NCBI GenBank assembly: GCA_023135165.1
Contig: JAGLTS010000016.1
Coordinates: 1 to 64,000, forward strand
Origin: Phycisphaerales bacterium
Lineage (GTDB): Bacteria > Planctomycetota > Phycisphaerae > Phycisphaerales > JAGLTS01
Length of the DNA stretch: 64,000 bases
Reading direction: 5' to 3'
The position numbers were made by a program, and so were the translations under genes. Below, piece after piece: positions 18,612 through 27,124 of this stretch; positions within the stretch are counted from its first letter, which is position 1; every line of letters starts with the position of its first letter. Under the pieces are notes generated by a model, which did no database searches, was not told the DNA's origin, and was given only the letters and a program-made list of their open reading frames with translations.

Positions 18612-18638
18612 AAAAAGTAGCCTGACCCCTTTATTTCT
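18612..18638. repeat. Dispersed AGCCTGACC-type short repeat
   Basis: The plus strand reads AAAAGTAGCCTGACCCCTTT, followed by ATTTC. A related string occurs on the minus strand at about 30830-30856, next to a transposase remnant. Such strings look like fragments of mobile-element ends. Confidence 0.4.
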
Positions 18639-18700
18639 TTTGCAGCCCAGCCCGGGAAGGCTGGGTTCGCTCCCGGCTCGACACGATCCGGCTGGCAAGA

Positions 18701-18728
18701 AAGCCCCGGGCGGTGCGGCCCGGGGCTT
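18701..18728. terminator. Bidirectional terminator between fusA and the coiled-coil gene
   Basis: A perfect 11-bp stem (AAGCCCCGGGC / GCCCGGGGCTT) with a 6-base loop lies between the two convergent genes. On the minus strand it is followed by TTTCTT, as expected for an intrinsic terminator. A weaker hairpin (CCCAGCC/GGCTGGG) sits at 18646-18665. Confidence 0.75.
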
Positions 18729-18776
18729 CAGTTCTGATGCATCAGATGAGGAGAGAGATGGTCGTCTCGCGGCGAA

Positions 18777-19715
18777 TCAGTCCCGCATCACCAGTGAGCT
18801 TTCATCTTCGGGAAGCTCGATGATCTCGTCGCCGAACTCGATCACCGCTTCATCCAGCGGCTCGTAGTCGAAGTCGATGACCGCTTCGACGTTGTGCTCG
18901 GATCGAAGCTGAACCGTCGCCATATCCCAGTAGCTGATATTTTCCTTCTCCTGGACGATCGCAGCGAGTTGACGCTCCTGTTCGTCGCGGAGTTCAGCGA
19001 GCCGGGCGTGAAGCTGCTCGAGACTCACCATCTGGTAGTTCGCATCGGTGCCGTACTTCCGCTCGCGTTCCTCAAGCTTCTGGATGAGCCGTTCGTTGCG
19101 GTCGATGGCTGCGATTTGATTATCAAGCTGCCAGAGTTGCGACTGGAACTGCGTGTACTCCGAGCGAAGCTGCACGAGCAGCGCTTCGAGTCGATCTTCC
19201 TGCTGCTGGAGGTAGCCGGTGTGCGTGTGGTTGTCCTCAGCCCGCTGGGCGCAGAAGTCGCGGAAGCCCTGGACCTGCGCCGACTTGGCGTACGCCTCGG
19301 GCATGCGCAGCCTCTTGCTGTTGTAGCGGATGGAGACGAGTTGCGTCCCGCTCTGCTGCTTGGCTTCAGCCATCTGGATGAGCTGAGTCAGCCGCGCCAG
19401 GTCGTGATCGACCAACGCGACGGTCCGCACCGCGACGTCGGTGTCGTATTCGAGATCAGCGATGTCCTTGGCGACGGCGGCGAGGTCCGCTTCGACCTCC
19501 TCAATGCGCTGCGGGTACTTCTCCTGCAGCGATTGAAGCTGCCTGCGAAGAATGATTGGGTCGTCGATGTTGCTGTCGATCATCTGGATGACCGTGAAAC
19601 GCGCCTGATCGAAGACCGCTGCGACACGCTGCGGTCCGACGAGGAGCGTCACGCCGCCGAGGCACAGCCCACCAATGACGCTGTAACGTACGAGACCTTT
19701 GATGATGCCTGGCAT
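18777..19715 (-). CDS. Membrane-anchored coiled-coil protein
   Basis: This is a 312-residue protein of unknown role. A single hydrophobic segment near the N-terminus (Y-S-V-I-G-G-L-C-L-G-G-V-T-L-L-V-G) suggests membrane anchoring or export. Most of the remainder is Glu/Gln/Leu-rich heptad-like helix, likely two long coiled coils at about residues 45-110 and 150-260. The acidic tail ends L-P-E-D-E-S-S. The ATG at 19715 is favoured over one 36 bases upstream because the hydrophobic segment then starts at the N-terminus. It is divergent from the sigma factor gene, which may hint at shared regulation. Confidence 0.7.
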   Translation of the reverse strand: MPGIIKGLVRYSVIGGLCLGGVTLLVGPQRVAAVFDQARFTVIQMIDSNIDDPIILRRQLQSLQEKYPQRIEEVEADLAAVAKDIADLEYDTDVAVRTVALVDHDLARLTQLIQMAEAKQQSGTQLVSIRYNSKRLRMPEAYAKSAQVQGFRDFCAQRAEDNHTHTGYLQQQEDRLEALLVQLRSEYTQFQSQLWQLDNQIAAIDRNERLIQKLEERERKYGTDANYQMVSLEQLHARLAELRDEQERQLAAIVQEKENISYWDMATVQLRSEHNVEAVIDFDYEPLDEAVIEFGDEIIELPEDESSLVMRD

Positions 19716-20112
19716 GATAAGCTCCTTGCTTCCTTTCGCTGCTCGCCGCAATCGGGCGAGGTTGGGTGGCGATCTTGTGTTGTCCGCTTGTTTCTTCGGG
19801 ACCGGTCGCGATGCCTTTCACCCAGCGGCGGATTTCGTGAGACAGAGGGCACGATTGGCTATGGCTGGGTGATAGGTGTATGTTTGGCGAAACCGCGTTC
19901 CGAGCCGGTGTGAATGCCCGCTGTGACGCACTGCGTCCAAAGCCGAGTCGGTTAGGACATGTGCCGGGCCGATGATGGCGTATTCTTATAGGAGGGAATG
20001 CGGATGTTTACCCATCGGTCGTGCCCCGCGCGAGATGCCGCACGAAGTTCCCCAGCGGCGCGAAACCACCCCTGCCGGGCACCCAACAACGCATGGGAGA
20101 TCCCCCTTGGTG
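19716..20112. other. Divergent intergenic region
   Basis: About 400 bases separate the coiled-coil gene from the sigma factor gene. The frame of the sigma factor is open from 19972, but its leader lacks protein character. Promoters for both genes should lie here; TATTCT at about 19980 is a weak candidate. Nothing else is evident. Confidence 0.45.
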
Positions 20113-20862
20113 ATGAACACACTCACGACGAACTTTATCGGCCGGCTGCGCTGCCGCGACGAAGCCGCGTGGTTTGAACTGTGGGAGACGTTCGGCCCGG
20201 TACTTCGCCGGCAGCTCTCCAAGTGGGGCAGGGGCAGAATCGGCGTCGAGACCGTGCGCGACCTCTCGCAGGAGACGCTCGCCGCGCTGAGCGACTCGAT
20301 CGACCGGTACGATCCGACGCGCGGCGCGCGATTCTCGACGTGGTTGCTGTCCATCGCCAAGCATGTTCTGGGCGATGAGATCGACCGCAGGATGGCCTTG
20401 AAGCGAGGTGGGGGGGTCAGGCCGGGCACGCTGGATGAGGCGTACATGACAGCCGGCGCGAGCGCCCAGGCGGATGCGGAATACGAAAGCGCCGTCTTCC
20501 GCGCGAAGGTCGGCGCCGCCATTCGTCTCACGGAACGACAGTCCGATTTTCTTCACTTCCAGGTCTATCGGATGCGCGTCTTCGACGGAATGAGCGGGCG
20601 CGAGGTCGCTGAGCAGCTTGGTATCAGCGAACCGACCGTCAGCAGGCACCTCGCCAAGATTCGTGACAAGCTCTGCGCGCGTCTGCGCGAGATCGTCGCC
20701 ACATACAGCTTCACCGACGATGAAATGACCGAAGCGGAGCGAGCCGGCCTGAATCTCGACCGAACCAGGCGCGACGATACCGACTTCGATGAAATCCTGG
20801 CTGAGATTTACCACAAACAGACTGAGCTTCGCCTTCAGGATGAAGCCGAGTTGACGGACTAA
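20113..20862 (+). CDS. ECF-like RNA polymerase sigma factor
   Basis: This is a group 4 type sigma-70 family protein. Region 2 is seen in D-L-S-Q-E-T-L-A-A-L-S and F-S-T-W-L-L-S-I-A-K-H-V-L-G-D-E-I. Region 4 is a helix-turn-helix with R-E-V-A-E-Q-L-G-I-S-E-P-T-V-S-R-H-L-A-K-I. The 249 residues include about 55 beyond region 4, rich in Asp and Glu. The ATG at 20113 starts the homologous part. No anti-sigma factor adjoins; instead a membrane Ser/Thr kinase follows 30 bases downstream, suggesting control by phosphorylation. Confidence 0.88.
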   Translation: MNTLTTNFIGRLRCRDEAAWFELWETFGPVLRRQLSKWGRGRIGVETVRDLSQETLAALSDSIDRYDPTRGARFSTWLLSIAKHVLGDEIDRRMALKRGGGVRPGTLDEAYMTAGASAQADAEYESAVFRAKVGAAIRLTERQSDFLHFQVYRMRVFDGMSGREVAEQLGISEPTVSRHLAKIRDKLCARLREIVATYSFTDDEMTEAERAGLNLDRTRRDDTDFDEILAEIYHKQTELRLQDEAELTD

Positions 20863-20892
20863 CAACCGTCCTGCCAGACGGAGGACACGGGA

Positions 20893-23349
20893 ATGTCAAT
20901 CACACCACTGAGTATCCTGCTCGCGCTGGTCGCCGGCGTTGTCGCACTGGTCGCCGGCACGTACCTGCTCGTGCTCTCCCTGCGACTGGTCTTTTTCATC
21001 ATCAAGCACATCGCCACGTACATCGCATCGACCATTGGTGATGCGCTCCGCTTGGTCGGGGCCGTCCCAACGTCGATCGTGCTCGTGCTGCTCATGCTCG
21101 CGAGCGTCGTGCTCGGGCGGTGGTCGGCCGTCTCTCACTTCGCACGAGGGATCAAGCGAGAGATCGGTATCGGCGCGCGCTGCATCTACCGGATCGCCGT
21201 CGCCCACCCCTTGCGGCTGCTCGGCCTGTACAGCGTCATCGAGGGCGTTGAGGTCCGCGTCGTCGAGGATGTGAAGCGAGCACCAGGTCCGGACCGCCCA
21301 AGCAAACGAACCGGGCAGTTCGCCGGCTACAGGATTGTCGGATCGCTGCCGGGCGGTGGTAGCGGCGGCAAGCTCTATATCGCCGAACCCGACGCTGAGA
21401 AACGCGCCTCGCTGAACCGTCAACCCACGCTCGCCGCGAGAGGCGGTTGCCCCGATCGCGTCGTCATCAAGTCATTCTCCGTCAGCGACGGCTCGTCACT
21501 GCCCAACATGGTCCGCGAGTCGCGCGCCCTCGAGGCTGCCAAGGCGCTCGGGCTTATCCTCGAACACGATCTCTCCGACGCGCGGTTCTTCTACGTCATG
21601 GCCTACGTCCCGGGCGATGACCTCGGCGAGGTCACCAGACGCCTCCACGCGAACGTCCACGGCAATCGTCTCGACAACAAGACGCTTGCCGTCATCGTCG
21701 GGTACAGCACCGACCTGATCCAGACGCTCGATCATTACCACCGCAACGGCTTCTGGCACAAAGATGTCAAGCCTGAGAACATCATCATCCATGACCGCAC
21801 GGCGCACCTCGTGGATTTCGGCCTGGTCACGCCGCTTGCTTCCGCGATGACGCTGACGACGCACGGCACGGAGTACTTCCGTGATCCGGAACTCGTCCGC
21901 ATGGCGCTGCGAGGCGTCAAGGTGCATGAAGTGGACGGTGCGAAGTTCGATGTCTACGCGGCGGGCGCCGTGCTGTACTACACGCTCGAAAACACGTTCC
22001 CGGCGCACGGCGGGCTGAGCAGATTCTCGCTCAAGCACCCCGATGCCCTCGCATGGATCGTGCGCCGAGCGATGACCGAGTACAACCAGCGATACGAGAC
22101 GGCTGCGGACATGCTCGCGGATCTCGCGGTCGTGGCGAGAGCGAGCGATCCTTGGGCGGTTCGGCCGGCGGATTTGCCCAGCATGGCCGGCAGCGATGCA
22201 CCGGCGATCGAGCCTGAGCCGGAGCAGCCGTTCGTCGCCGTGGCGGTTGCCGGCACACCCGTTCCGCCCGCCGACGCGCCCACGGCGCGCCCGGCTGAGC
22301 CGATCGGTTCTCCGCCCGGTCAGCGTAAGCGTCCGAACATCGCCGTGACGAGTTGGTGGACCGGCCGATACAAGGCTCAGTCGATGGATGACCCTGGCCA
22401 CGCCGCGCGCGTCGCCGCCGCTGGCGCCGTCGAGGAGGCCCGCAAGCAGGTTCGCGCAGCCGTGGCTGAGGTGAAGCAGCAAGTCCGCCAGTCGATGGAA
22501 CAGGCCAGGCAGGACTTCCAGCAGCCCCCAGCCGGTTACGTCAGCCCGCAGGAGCGTCGGCCTGCCGCGAAGGCGCAGGTCATCGCAGCGCAGCGCCGCG
22601 CCGCCGCACGACGCCGCCGCGCGCAGATCCGCATGGCTCGGCACGCGCACAAGCAGCGAGGGCCGGGTGCCGTCGTCGCACGCGTGTTCGTCGCGGTCAT
22701 CGTTTGCGCCGGCTCGTTGGCAGTGCTCGGCGCCATCTTCAACAGTCGCGTGCAGAGCTCGGATCCCGGCGTCCATGTCAACATCGCGCCTTTGCCCCCG
22801 CTTGGGCCGCGCGTCGTCATCACCGACGACTCATCGTCGGGCTCGACGGTCCGGATCACCGGCCCCTCAGCCGATGCGAGCGCAAGCGCCGTCGCCGATG
22901 CGCCGCTGCCGAGTGTCGAGCTTGAGCCCGCCATACCCGTTGAGCCGATCGGCAAGTTGCTTCTCGTGAGCGACCATCCCGGTGCTGCGGATGCCGACGT
23001 CAAAACGCTCATTGATGCGGAATTCAATCGGTTTGAAAAGCTCGGGTTGACGCTGCTCAGCGATGCTGAACTTGAAGCCAACCTGCACCGCATCGTCGGC
23101 ACAACGGAGGGTGTCGTCTCGGATGAAGCCGTCTCGGGCATCACGCGATTCCTCGTCGAGCAGGATTCGCAGGATGTGTTGGGAATGGTCTGGGTCGCAG
23201 CCGATCCGGATGACGCTGATCGCGTTCGGATGTGGATCATCACATTGCCGACCGAGAACAGCGGGCGGCTTGACGAAGCGATCGAGATGGTCGCATCCGC
23301 GAGCGGTCGCGGCGTGACCTACATCGTCAGCCGTTTCAACCACGAATAA
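20893..23349 (+). CDS. Membrane Ser/Thr protein kinase
   Basis: This is an 818-residue Hanks-type kinase. Two hydrophobic segments open the protein (about residues 5-35 and 50-75). A glycine-rich loop appears as G-G-G-S-G-G-K-L-Y-I, with the ATP-binding Lys in V-V-I-K-S-F near residue 192. The catalytic loop is H-K-D-V-K-P-E-N near 290 and D-F-G near 308. The usual H-R-D is replaced by H-K-D. A long Pro/Ala and Gln-rich linker leads to another membrane segment at about 595-617, followed by a domain of some 190 residues presumably on the other side of the membrane. It very likely forms a signalling pair with the sigma factor just upstream. Confidence 0.85.
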   Translation: MSITPLSILLALVAGVVALVAGTYLLVLSLRLVFFIIKHIATYIASTIGDALRLVGAVPTSIVLVLLMLASVVLGRWSAVSHFARGIKREIGIGARCIYRIAVAHPLRLLGLYSVIEGVEVRVVEDVKRAPGPDRPSKRTGQFAGYRIVGSLPGGGSGGKLYIAEPDAEKRASLNRQPTLAARGGCPDRVVIKSFSVSDGSSLPNMVRESRALEAAKALGLILEHDLSDARFFYVMAYVPGDDLGEVTRRLHANVHGNRLDNKTLAVIVGYSTDLIQTLDHYHRNGFWHKDVKPENIIIHDRTAHLVDFGLVTPLASAMTLTTHGTEYFRDPELVRMALRGVKVHEVDGAKFDVYAAGAVLYYTLENTFPAHGGLSRFSLKHPDALAWIVRRAMTEYNQRYETAADMLADLAVVARASDPWAVRPADLPSMAGSDAPAIEPEPEQPFVAVAVAGTPVPPADAPTARPAEPIGSPPGQRKRPNIAVTSWWTGRYKAQSMDDPGHAARVAAAGAVEEARKQVRAAVAEVKQQVRQSMEQARQDFQQPPAGYVSPQERRPAAKAQVIAAQRRAAARRRRAQIRMARHAHKQRGPGAVVARVFVAVIVCAGSLAVLGAIFNSRVQSSDPGVHVNIAPLPPLGPRVVITDDSSSGSTVRITGPSADASASAVADAPLPSVELEPAIPVEPIGKLLLVSDHPGAADADVKTLIDAEFNRFEKLGLTLLSDAELEANLHRIVGTTEGVVSDEAVSGITRFLVEQDSQDVLGMVWVAADPDDADRVRMWIITLPTENSGRLDEAIEMVASASGRGVTYIVSRFNHE

Positions 23350-23371
23350 GTAGCGATGAACATCTTGTGCA

Positions 23372-23404
23372 AGGCCCGCATCGTCTCATCGGCGACGCGG
23401 GCCT
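23372..23404 (+). terminator. Hairpin after the kinase gene
   Basis: An 8-bp stem (AGGCCCGC / GCGGGCCT) encloses a 17-base loop 22 bases after the kinase stop codon and is followed by GTCTTGTTG. It also lies between convergent genes. Confidence 0.55.
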
Positions 23405-23431
23405 GTCTTGTTGCGCAATCGGCGAGCTGCG

Positions 23432-24790
23432 TCAGGCATTCTCCGGCGTGGAGAAGTCAAAGCTCATCACGTAGTTCGCGCTCCAGATCGGGTACCGCTC
23501 CCGGCAGCGGTAGCCGACGAACTCCGCGGGATCCCACCCGAGCGAGTCGAAGAGGTACTGTGTGAGTTCGGCGTGTCGGGGATAGATGTCGCTTCCGGCC
23601 TGCGAGATTCCCTCACCAAGGATGCGCAGTTCCGGTTGACGCGGCAGGCGGTCGAACCATCGGCTGCGGAAGGAGGCGGCATCCAGCGAGCCTCGGGGAC
23701 CGGTCGAGAAGACGGACATCGCGGGGATGCTCGCCCGCGCCAGGTCGCGATGTACGTACGAGTCCCGGATCATGTCCTTGGCCGGCCGATTCTGAAACGA
23801 CTCCAGTAGCAGGATCGGCGGCTTAAGCCTCGCCGGGTGCGGGCTCACTGGTGAAATGCGGCGGTGCAGAACCACGTCGAGAGGCTCAGTCACGGTTCGA
23901 TCCAGATCAACGACCTGGAGCATTCCGCCGCCTTCAAGCCGTGTAAAAACGCTGGGCAGCGGCTGCGTGCAGAACTGATCGACGAGTGGGCTGAGGGATC
24001 GCCCCAACTCCGCATCCGGGTCGAGCGAGTGAGGGTCAATGACCCGTGACTCGGCGGGTTGGTCTTCAAGATCATCCGGATCGATGTAGATCTGAAATGC
24101 AAACGGCACAGCTCCCTCGTTGCGGACGACGCCGATGATGCCGACAACCAAGCCAAGCTCGATGGACTCCGGTTCGCCCGGAATCGGACGGACCGCCGCA
24201 ACCTCGACGCGAGCACGCGCCTGAATGCCCATCATCTTGGCTGCGCCCTCGAACACGGCGCGGCGAACACGTTCGTCGTCCGACCCGTTGCTCTCCGCGG
24301 GCGACGAGCTTCGGCGCGCGTTGGCGTCCTCGGTGAGAGAGCGCAACTGGCGCGCCATCGCGGACTGACTCCCTCCCATCTGGGCAATCAGGTTTGCGAA
24401 GTCATCGACCGCGGACTCGACAGCCTGGATCTCAACGTCGGGAACCCCACGCTCCCCGGCGGCGGCGGCGATCATCCGCAACCCTCGCACTCCGGGGATC
24501 TTGGACACGACATGGACCGGATCGCCCCGATGCGATGTGCCCGCCAGAAGACGTTGGCAGATCGACCGATCCACCCCGAGGTAGCTTGACATCCCGCTCA
24601 TCCGTTGCGCCTGCGGGGGCAGGGCGGCGACGAACGATCCAAGAACCGCCCGCAGGCGTTCCCCAACCTGCCGGATTTCCGCAACGGCTGTGTCCATCGG
24701 GCGCCATGGTACCGAAGCATCGACGGCGACGACGGGCCGGCCGACCGCCATCCCAAGTGCTTCTGTTGCCGATCTGTTGAGGTGGGGCAT
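23432..24790 (-). CDS. Conserved-looking protein of unknown function
   Basis: I do not recognise this 452-residue protein. The N-terminal quarter has helix-turn-helix-like spacing (M-S-G-M-S-S-Y-L-G-V-D-R-S-I-C-Q-R-L-L-A-G-T). That could mean a DNA-binding or repressor-like start, but the match is loose. A beta-rich central part and a C-terminal segment rich in Tyr and Trp follow. No signal peptide or membrane segment is seen. A sigma-70-like promoter lies 37 to 65 bases upstream of its ATG and overlaps one pointing the other way. Confidence 0.65.
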   Translation of the reverse strand: MPHLNRSATEALGMAVGRPVVAVDASVPWRPMDTAVAEIRQVGERLRAVLGSFVAALPPQAQRMSGMSSYLGVDRSICQRLLAGTSHRGDPVHVVSKIPGVRGLRMIAAAAGERGVPDVEIQAVESAVDDFANLIAQMGGSQSAMARQLRSLTEDANARRSSSPAESNGSDDERVRRAVFEGAAKMMGIQARARVEVAAVRPIPGEPESIELGLVVGIIGVVRNEGAVPFAFQIYIDPDDLEDQPAESRVIDPHSLDPDAELGRSLSPLVDQFCTQPLPSVFTRLEGGGMLQVVDLDRTVTEPLDVVLHRRISPVSPHPARLKPPILLLESFQNRPAKDMIRDSYVHRDLARASIPAMSVFSTGPRGSLDAASFRSRWFDRLPRQPELRILGEGISQAGSDIYPRHAELTQYLFDSLGWDPAEFVGYRCRERYPIWSANYVMSFDFSTPENA

Positions 24791-24814
24791 TTCGTGCTTT
24801 CTTCACATATCTGC

Positions 24815-24842
24815 TTGACACCGCTCATTGTACAGCTAGTCT
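24815..24842 (+). promoter_or_regulatory. Sigma-70-like promoter toward the secreted-protein cluster
   Basis: TTGACA (24815-24820) and TAGTCT (24837-24842) are separated by 16 bases. Transcription would start near 24850, about 210 bases before the first secreted-protein gene. It overlaps the opposite promoter, so the two probably exclude each other. Confidence 0.5.
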
Positions 24843-24855
24843 GAACTGTTGTCCA
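24827..24855 (-). promoter_or_regulatory. Sigma-70-like promoter of the gene at 24790
   Basis: On the minus strand TGGACA (24855-24850) and TACAAT (24832-24827) are separated by exactly 17 bases. This is a near-consensus promoter about 30 bases upstream of the start codon. Confidence 0.65.
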
Positions 24856-25062
24856 GAGACTTCTCAGATTACTCTCGCAACAGAATGGAGACACGGTTCA
24901 CTGCTGCTCGCCGGGGTGCAACGAGGATCGCATGCACATCCGCAGCGGTGAACCCCGGCTCCTGACAGCGCAACCCGGTTCACCGGGTCGGTCTCCTCCC
25001 GGCCCACCGTGACCGGCCAACTCACACCGGCCCGTTCTGGGCATTGGAAGGACACGACGACG

Positions 25063-25710
25063 ATGAAGACAACACTTGCTCTTGCTGTGATCGTGGCGGT
25101 CGGATCATCCGTCTCGGCTGACGACTTGCGCGTGCCGGAGTGGCGCGGCGCCCCGGGATCGACATTCCAGGAATGGCGGTTTGATGAACTCAACGACCAG
25201 GGCACTCCGCAGGTCTTCTGGCCGGAGGTTGCGGACAACGCATACGGCGATCCGTATCTCTGGTGCTCTTTTGAGGACCCAGGCTTCATGTGGAGCGATG
25301 AGCTCTTCAATCGTCAAGGCACGATCAGTCCCGACTGGGAATGGCTGGAGATCACCCTGCCTCACGTCGCGGACCCGCCCCCGCTGCAGGATGCGTACAT
25401 CCAATTCACATGGCACACGAGCAGCTACCGGCCGATCCCGTACGACTACTTGAGCCCCGACCCCGGCCCGTTCGAGATCGTCGAGGAGTTCGCGCTCGAC
25501 GACGGCTGGATGTACACACGGTGGTTCATGACCTTCGATACCACCGATGACGGCTGGGAGGAGTTCCAGGTTTGGTCCGAGGGCAGCATCGTGGAGTGGG
25601 ACATGATCATCGACCAGATCGTCGTTGACACGAGGTACGTCCCGGCGCCCGGGTCGCCGGTGGTGTTCGCTGTGGCCGGGCTTGTGGGATGCCGCCGTCG
25701 GCGGCGCTGA
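25063..25710 (+). CDS. Secreted protein with PEP-CTERM-like sorting tail
   Basis: This exported protein has 215 residues. A signal peptide (M-K-T-T-L-A-L-A-V-I-V-A-V-G-S-S-V-S-A) opens it. The tail has V-P-A-P-G, a hydrophobic stretch and C-R-R-R-R-R, the plan of PEP-CTERM proteins processed by an exosortase. The body is rich in Trp, Asp and Tyr, likely all beta. The ATG at 25063 gives a proper signal peptide; an in-frame ATG at 25009 does not. It is the first of four consecutive secreted-protein genes. Confidence 0.8.
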   Translation: MKTTLALAVIVAVGSSVSADDLRVPEWRGAPGSTFQEWRFDELNDQGTPQVFWPEVADNAYGDPYLWCSFEDPGFMWSDELFNRQGTISPDWEWLEITLPHVADPPPLQDAYIQFTWHTSSYRPIPYDYLSPDPGPFEIVEEFALDDGWMYTRWFMTFDTTDDGWEEFQVWSEGSIVEWDMIIDQIVVDTRYVPAPGSPVVFAVAGLVGCRRRRR

Positions 25711-25798
25711 AGCTTTTCCGCGCCCGGCTGACACGTGTGTGTCGGCGGGGCGAAGCGCAGTCATTTAGGTTTTTAACCACACAAGAAGGACAAGAAAC

Positions 25799-26416
25799 AT
25801 GAAAACGTCATACGCAATCGCAACCGCACTTGTGTGCGCCATGGGCGCCGCATCCGTTACGCACGCTGACATGATGACCAACGGCGACTTCGAGACCGGC
25901 GATCTGACCGGCTGGACCGTCACCAACTGGAACGGAGGCTCGAATGGCGGGACCCCTGTCCTGATATACGACATCGACGGCGCCGGCCCGCTCGCTGACT
26001 CCTACGCCATGAAATGCAGCGCGTACAAGACAGCCGGGACACACGGCGGCATCAGGCTCATGCAGACCGTTACGCTTGACGCAGGCGTCGAGTACTCGCT
26101 CGATCTGGACTGGTCCATCTATGCTGGGAACTCCAACAGTTCCGGAGGCCGGTTCCGCATCATCATTGATGACGAGGCGATCGCCAGTTACGAGAGAGGC
26201 GCTGTCAGCGGAGGCGCCTCCTACTACGGCGAGCTTGACGCGACCTTCACGCCCACCGAAAGCCGGGACTACCTCGTCGGCGTCGAGATCACTCGCAAGT
26301 ACGCCGCCACGGGCGTCTATCAGTACGTGGACAACTTCACGATGGTTCCCGCACCGGGCACGCTCGCTCTGATGGGAATCGCCGGCCTGACGGGTTGCCG
26401 TCGTCGTCGCGCGTAA
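25799..26416 (+). CDS. Secreted PEP-CTERM-like protein, paralogue 1
   Basis: This 205-residue exported protein has a signal peptide ending T-H-A-D. Its mature start includes T-N-G-D-F-E-T-G-D-L-T-G-W-T, shared almost exactly with the next gene. The body resembles a carbohydrate-binding-type beta sandwich. The tail M-V-P-A-P-G-T-L-A-L-M-G-I-A-G-L plus C-R-R-R-R is a sorting signal. Its function is probably extracellular or surface-bound; the ligand is unknown. It lies 88 bases after the preceding gene. Confidence 0.82.
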   Translation: MKTSYAIATALVCAMGAASVTHADMMTNGDFETGDLTGWTVTNWNGGSNGGTPVLIYDIDGAGPLADSYAMKCSAYKTAGTHGGIRLMQTVTLDAGVEYSLDLDWSIYAGNSNSSGGRFRIIIDDEAIASYERGAVSGGASYYGELDATFTPTESRDYLVGVEITRKYAATGVYQYVDNFTMVPAPGTLALMGIAGLTGCRRRRA

Positions 26417-26467
26417 CCGTGCGCTACATCAAGGCAATCTCTCTCTGACAGAAGAGGAGGCTTGGAA

Positions 26468-27124
26468 GTGACAAGGCAACCCAAAACAACCATCGCCGCG
26501 TTTTTCTGCGTGATCGGCATCGCAGCGGCGGCGCATGGCAACCAACTGACCAACGGCGATTTCGAGACCGGCGACCTGACCGGCTGGACCATTGTCCCCA
26601 CCTCGGCGAACGGAACAACGACGCTTCAGGATGTGGTGATGTGGGACATCGACGGGCCGGGCCCCTTGGAGGAGTCCTTCGCCCCGCGGTTCCAGGTCGG
26701 CGCGCTCAGCTACAGCGGTGTATATGAGGGCATCTTCCTCTTTCAGTCGCTCACGCTCGTGGAAGACGTTGAGTACCTGCTCGACTTCGATTGGAGTGCG
26801 TACCGCTGGGAAGGCTACGGGACCAACTCGGACAGAGGCATCTTCAGCATCGTCGTCGGCGACACAACGCTCGCCGCGACGGGGGGAGGCAGCATCGGCG
26901 ACGGGCAGCAGATCACCGGCCACCTCAGTGCTGCCTTCACGCCGGATACGACCGGCATGTACAGGGTTGGCGCGACGATCACGCGCAGGTACCTCGCAGC
27001 AAATTCGTACCTGTACCAGAACATTGACAACTTCACCGTCGTCCCCGCACCGGGCACAGTGGCGCTCCTCGGCGTCGGTGTGTTCGTCGCCGGACGCCGC
27101 AGGGGTGAGGGGAGGATGAAATGA
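26468..27124 (+). CDS. Secreted PEP-CTERM-like protein, paralogue 2
   Basis: This is a tandem paralogue of the preceding gene, sharing N-G-D-F-E-T-G-D-L-T-G-W-T near its mature start and a similar beta-rich body. The tail V-V-P-A-P-G-T-V-A-L-L-G-V-G is followed by a basic end extended by a few residues. I place the start at GTG 26468, because GAGGAGG at 26454-26460 is 7 bases away. The TTG at 26462 is too close to that ribosome site. The stop overlaps the start of the next gene by 4 bases, indicating translational coupling. Confidence 0.8.
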   Translation: MTRQPKTTIAAFFCVIGIAAAAHGNQLTNGDFETGDLTGWTIVPTSANGTTTLQDVVMWDIDGPGPLEESFAPRFQVGALSYSGVYEGIFLFQSLTLVEDVEYLLDFDWSAYRWEGYGTNSDRGIFSIVVGDTTLAATGGGSIGDGQQITGHLSAAFTPDTTGMYRVGATITRRYLAANSYLYQNIDNFTVVPAPGTVALLGVGVFVAGRRRGEGRMK

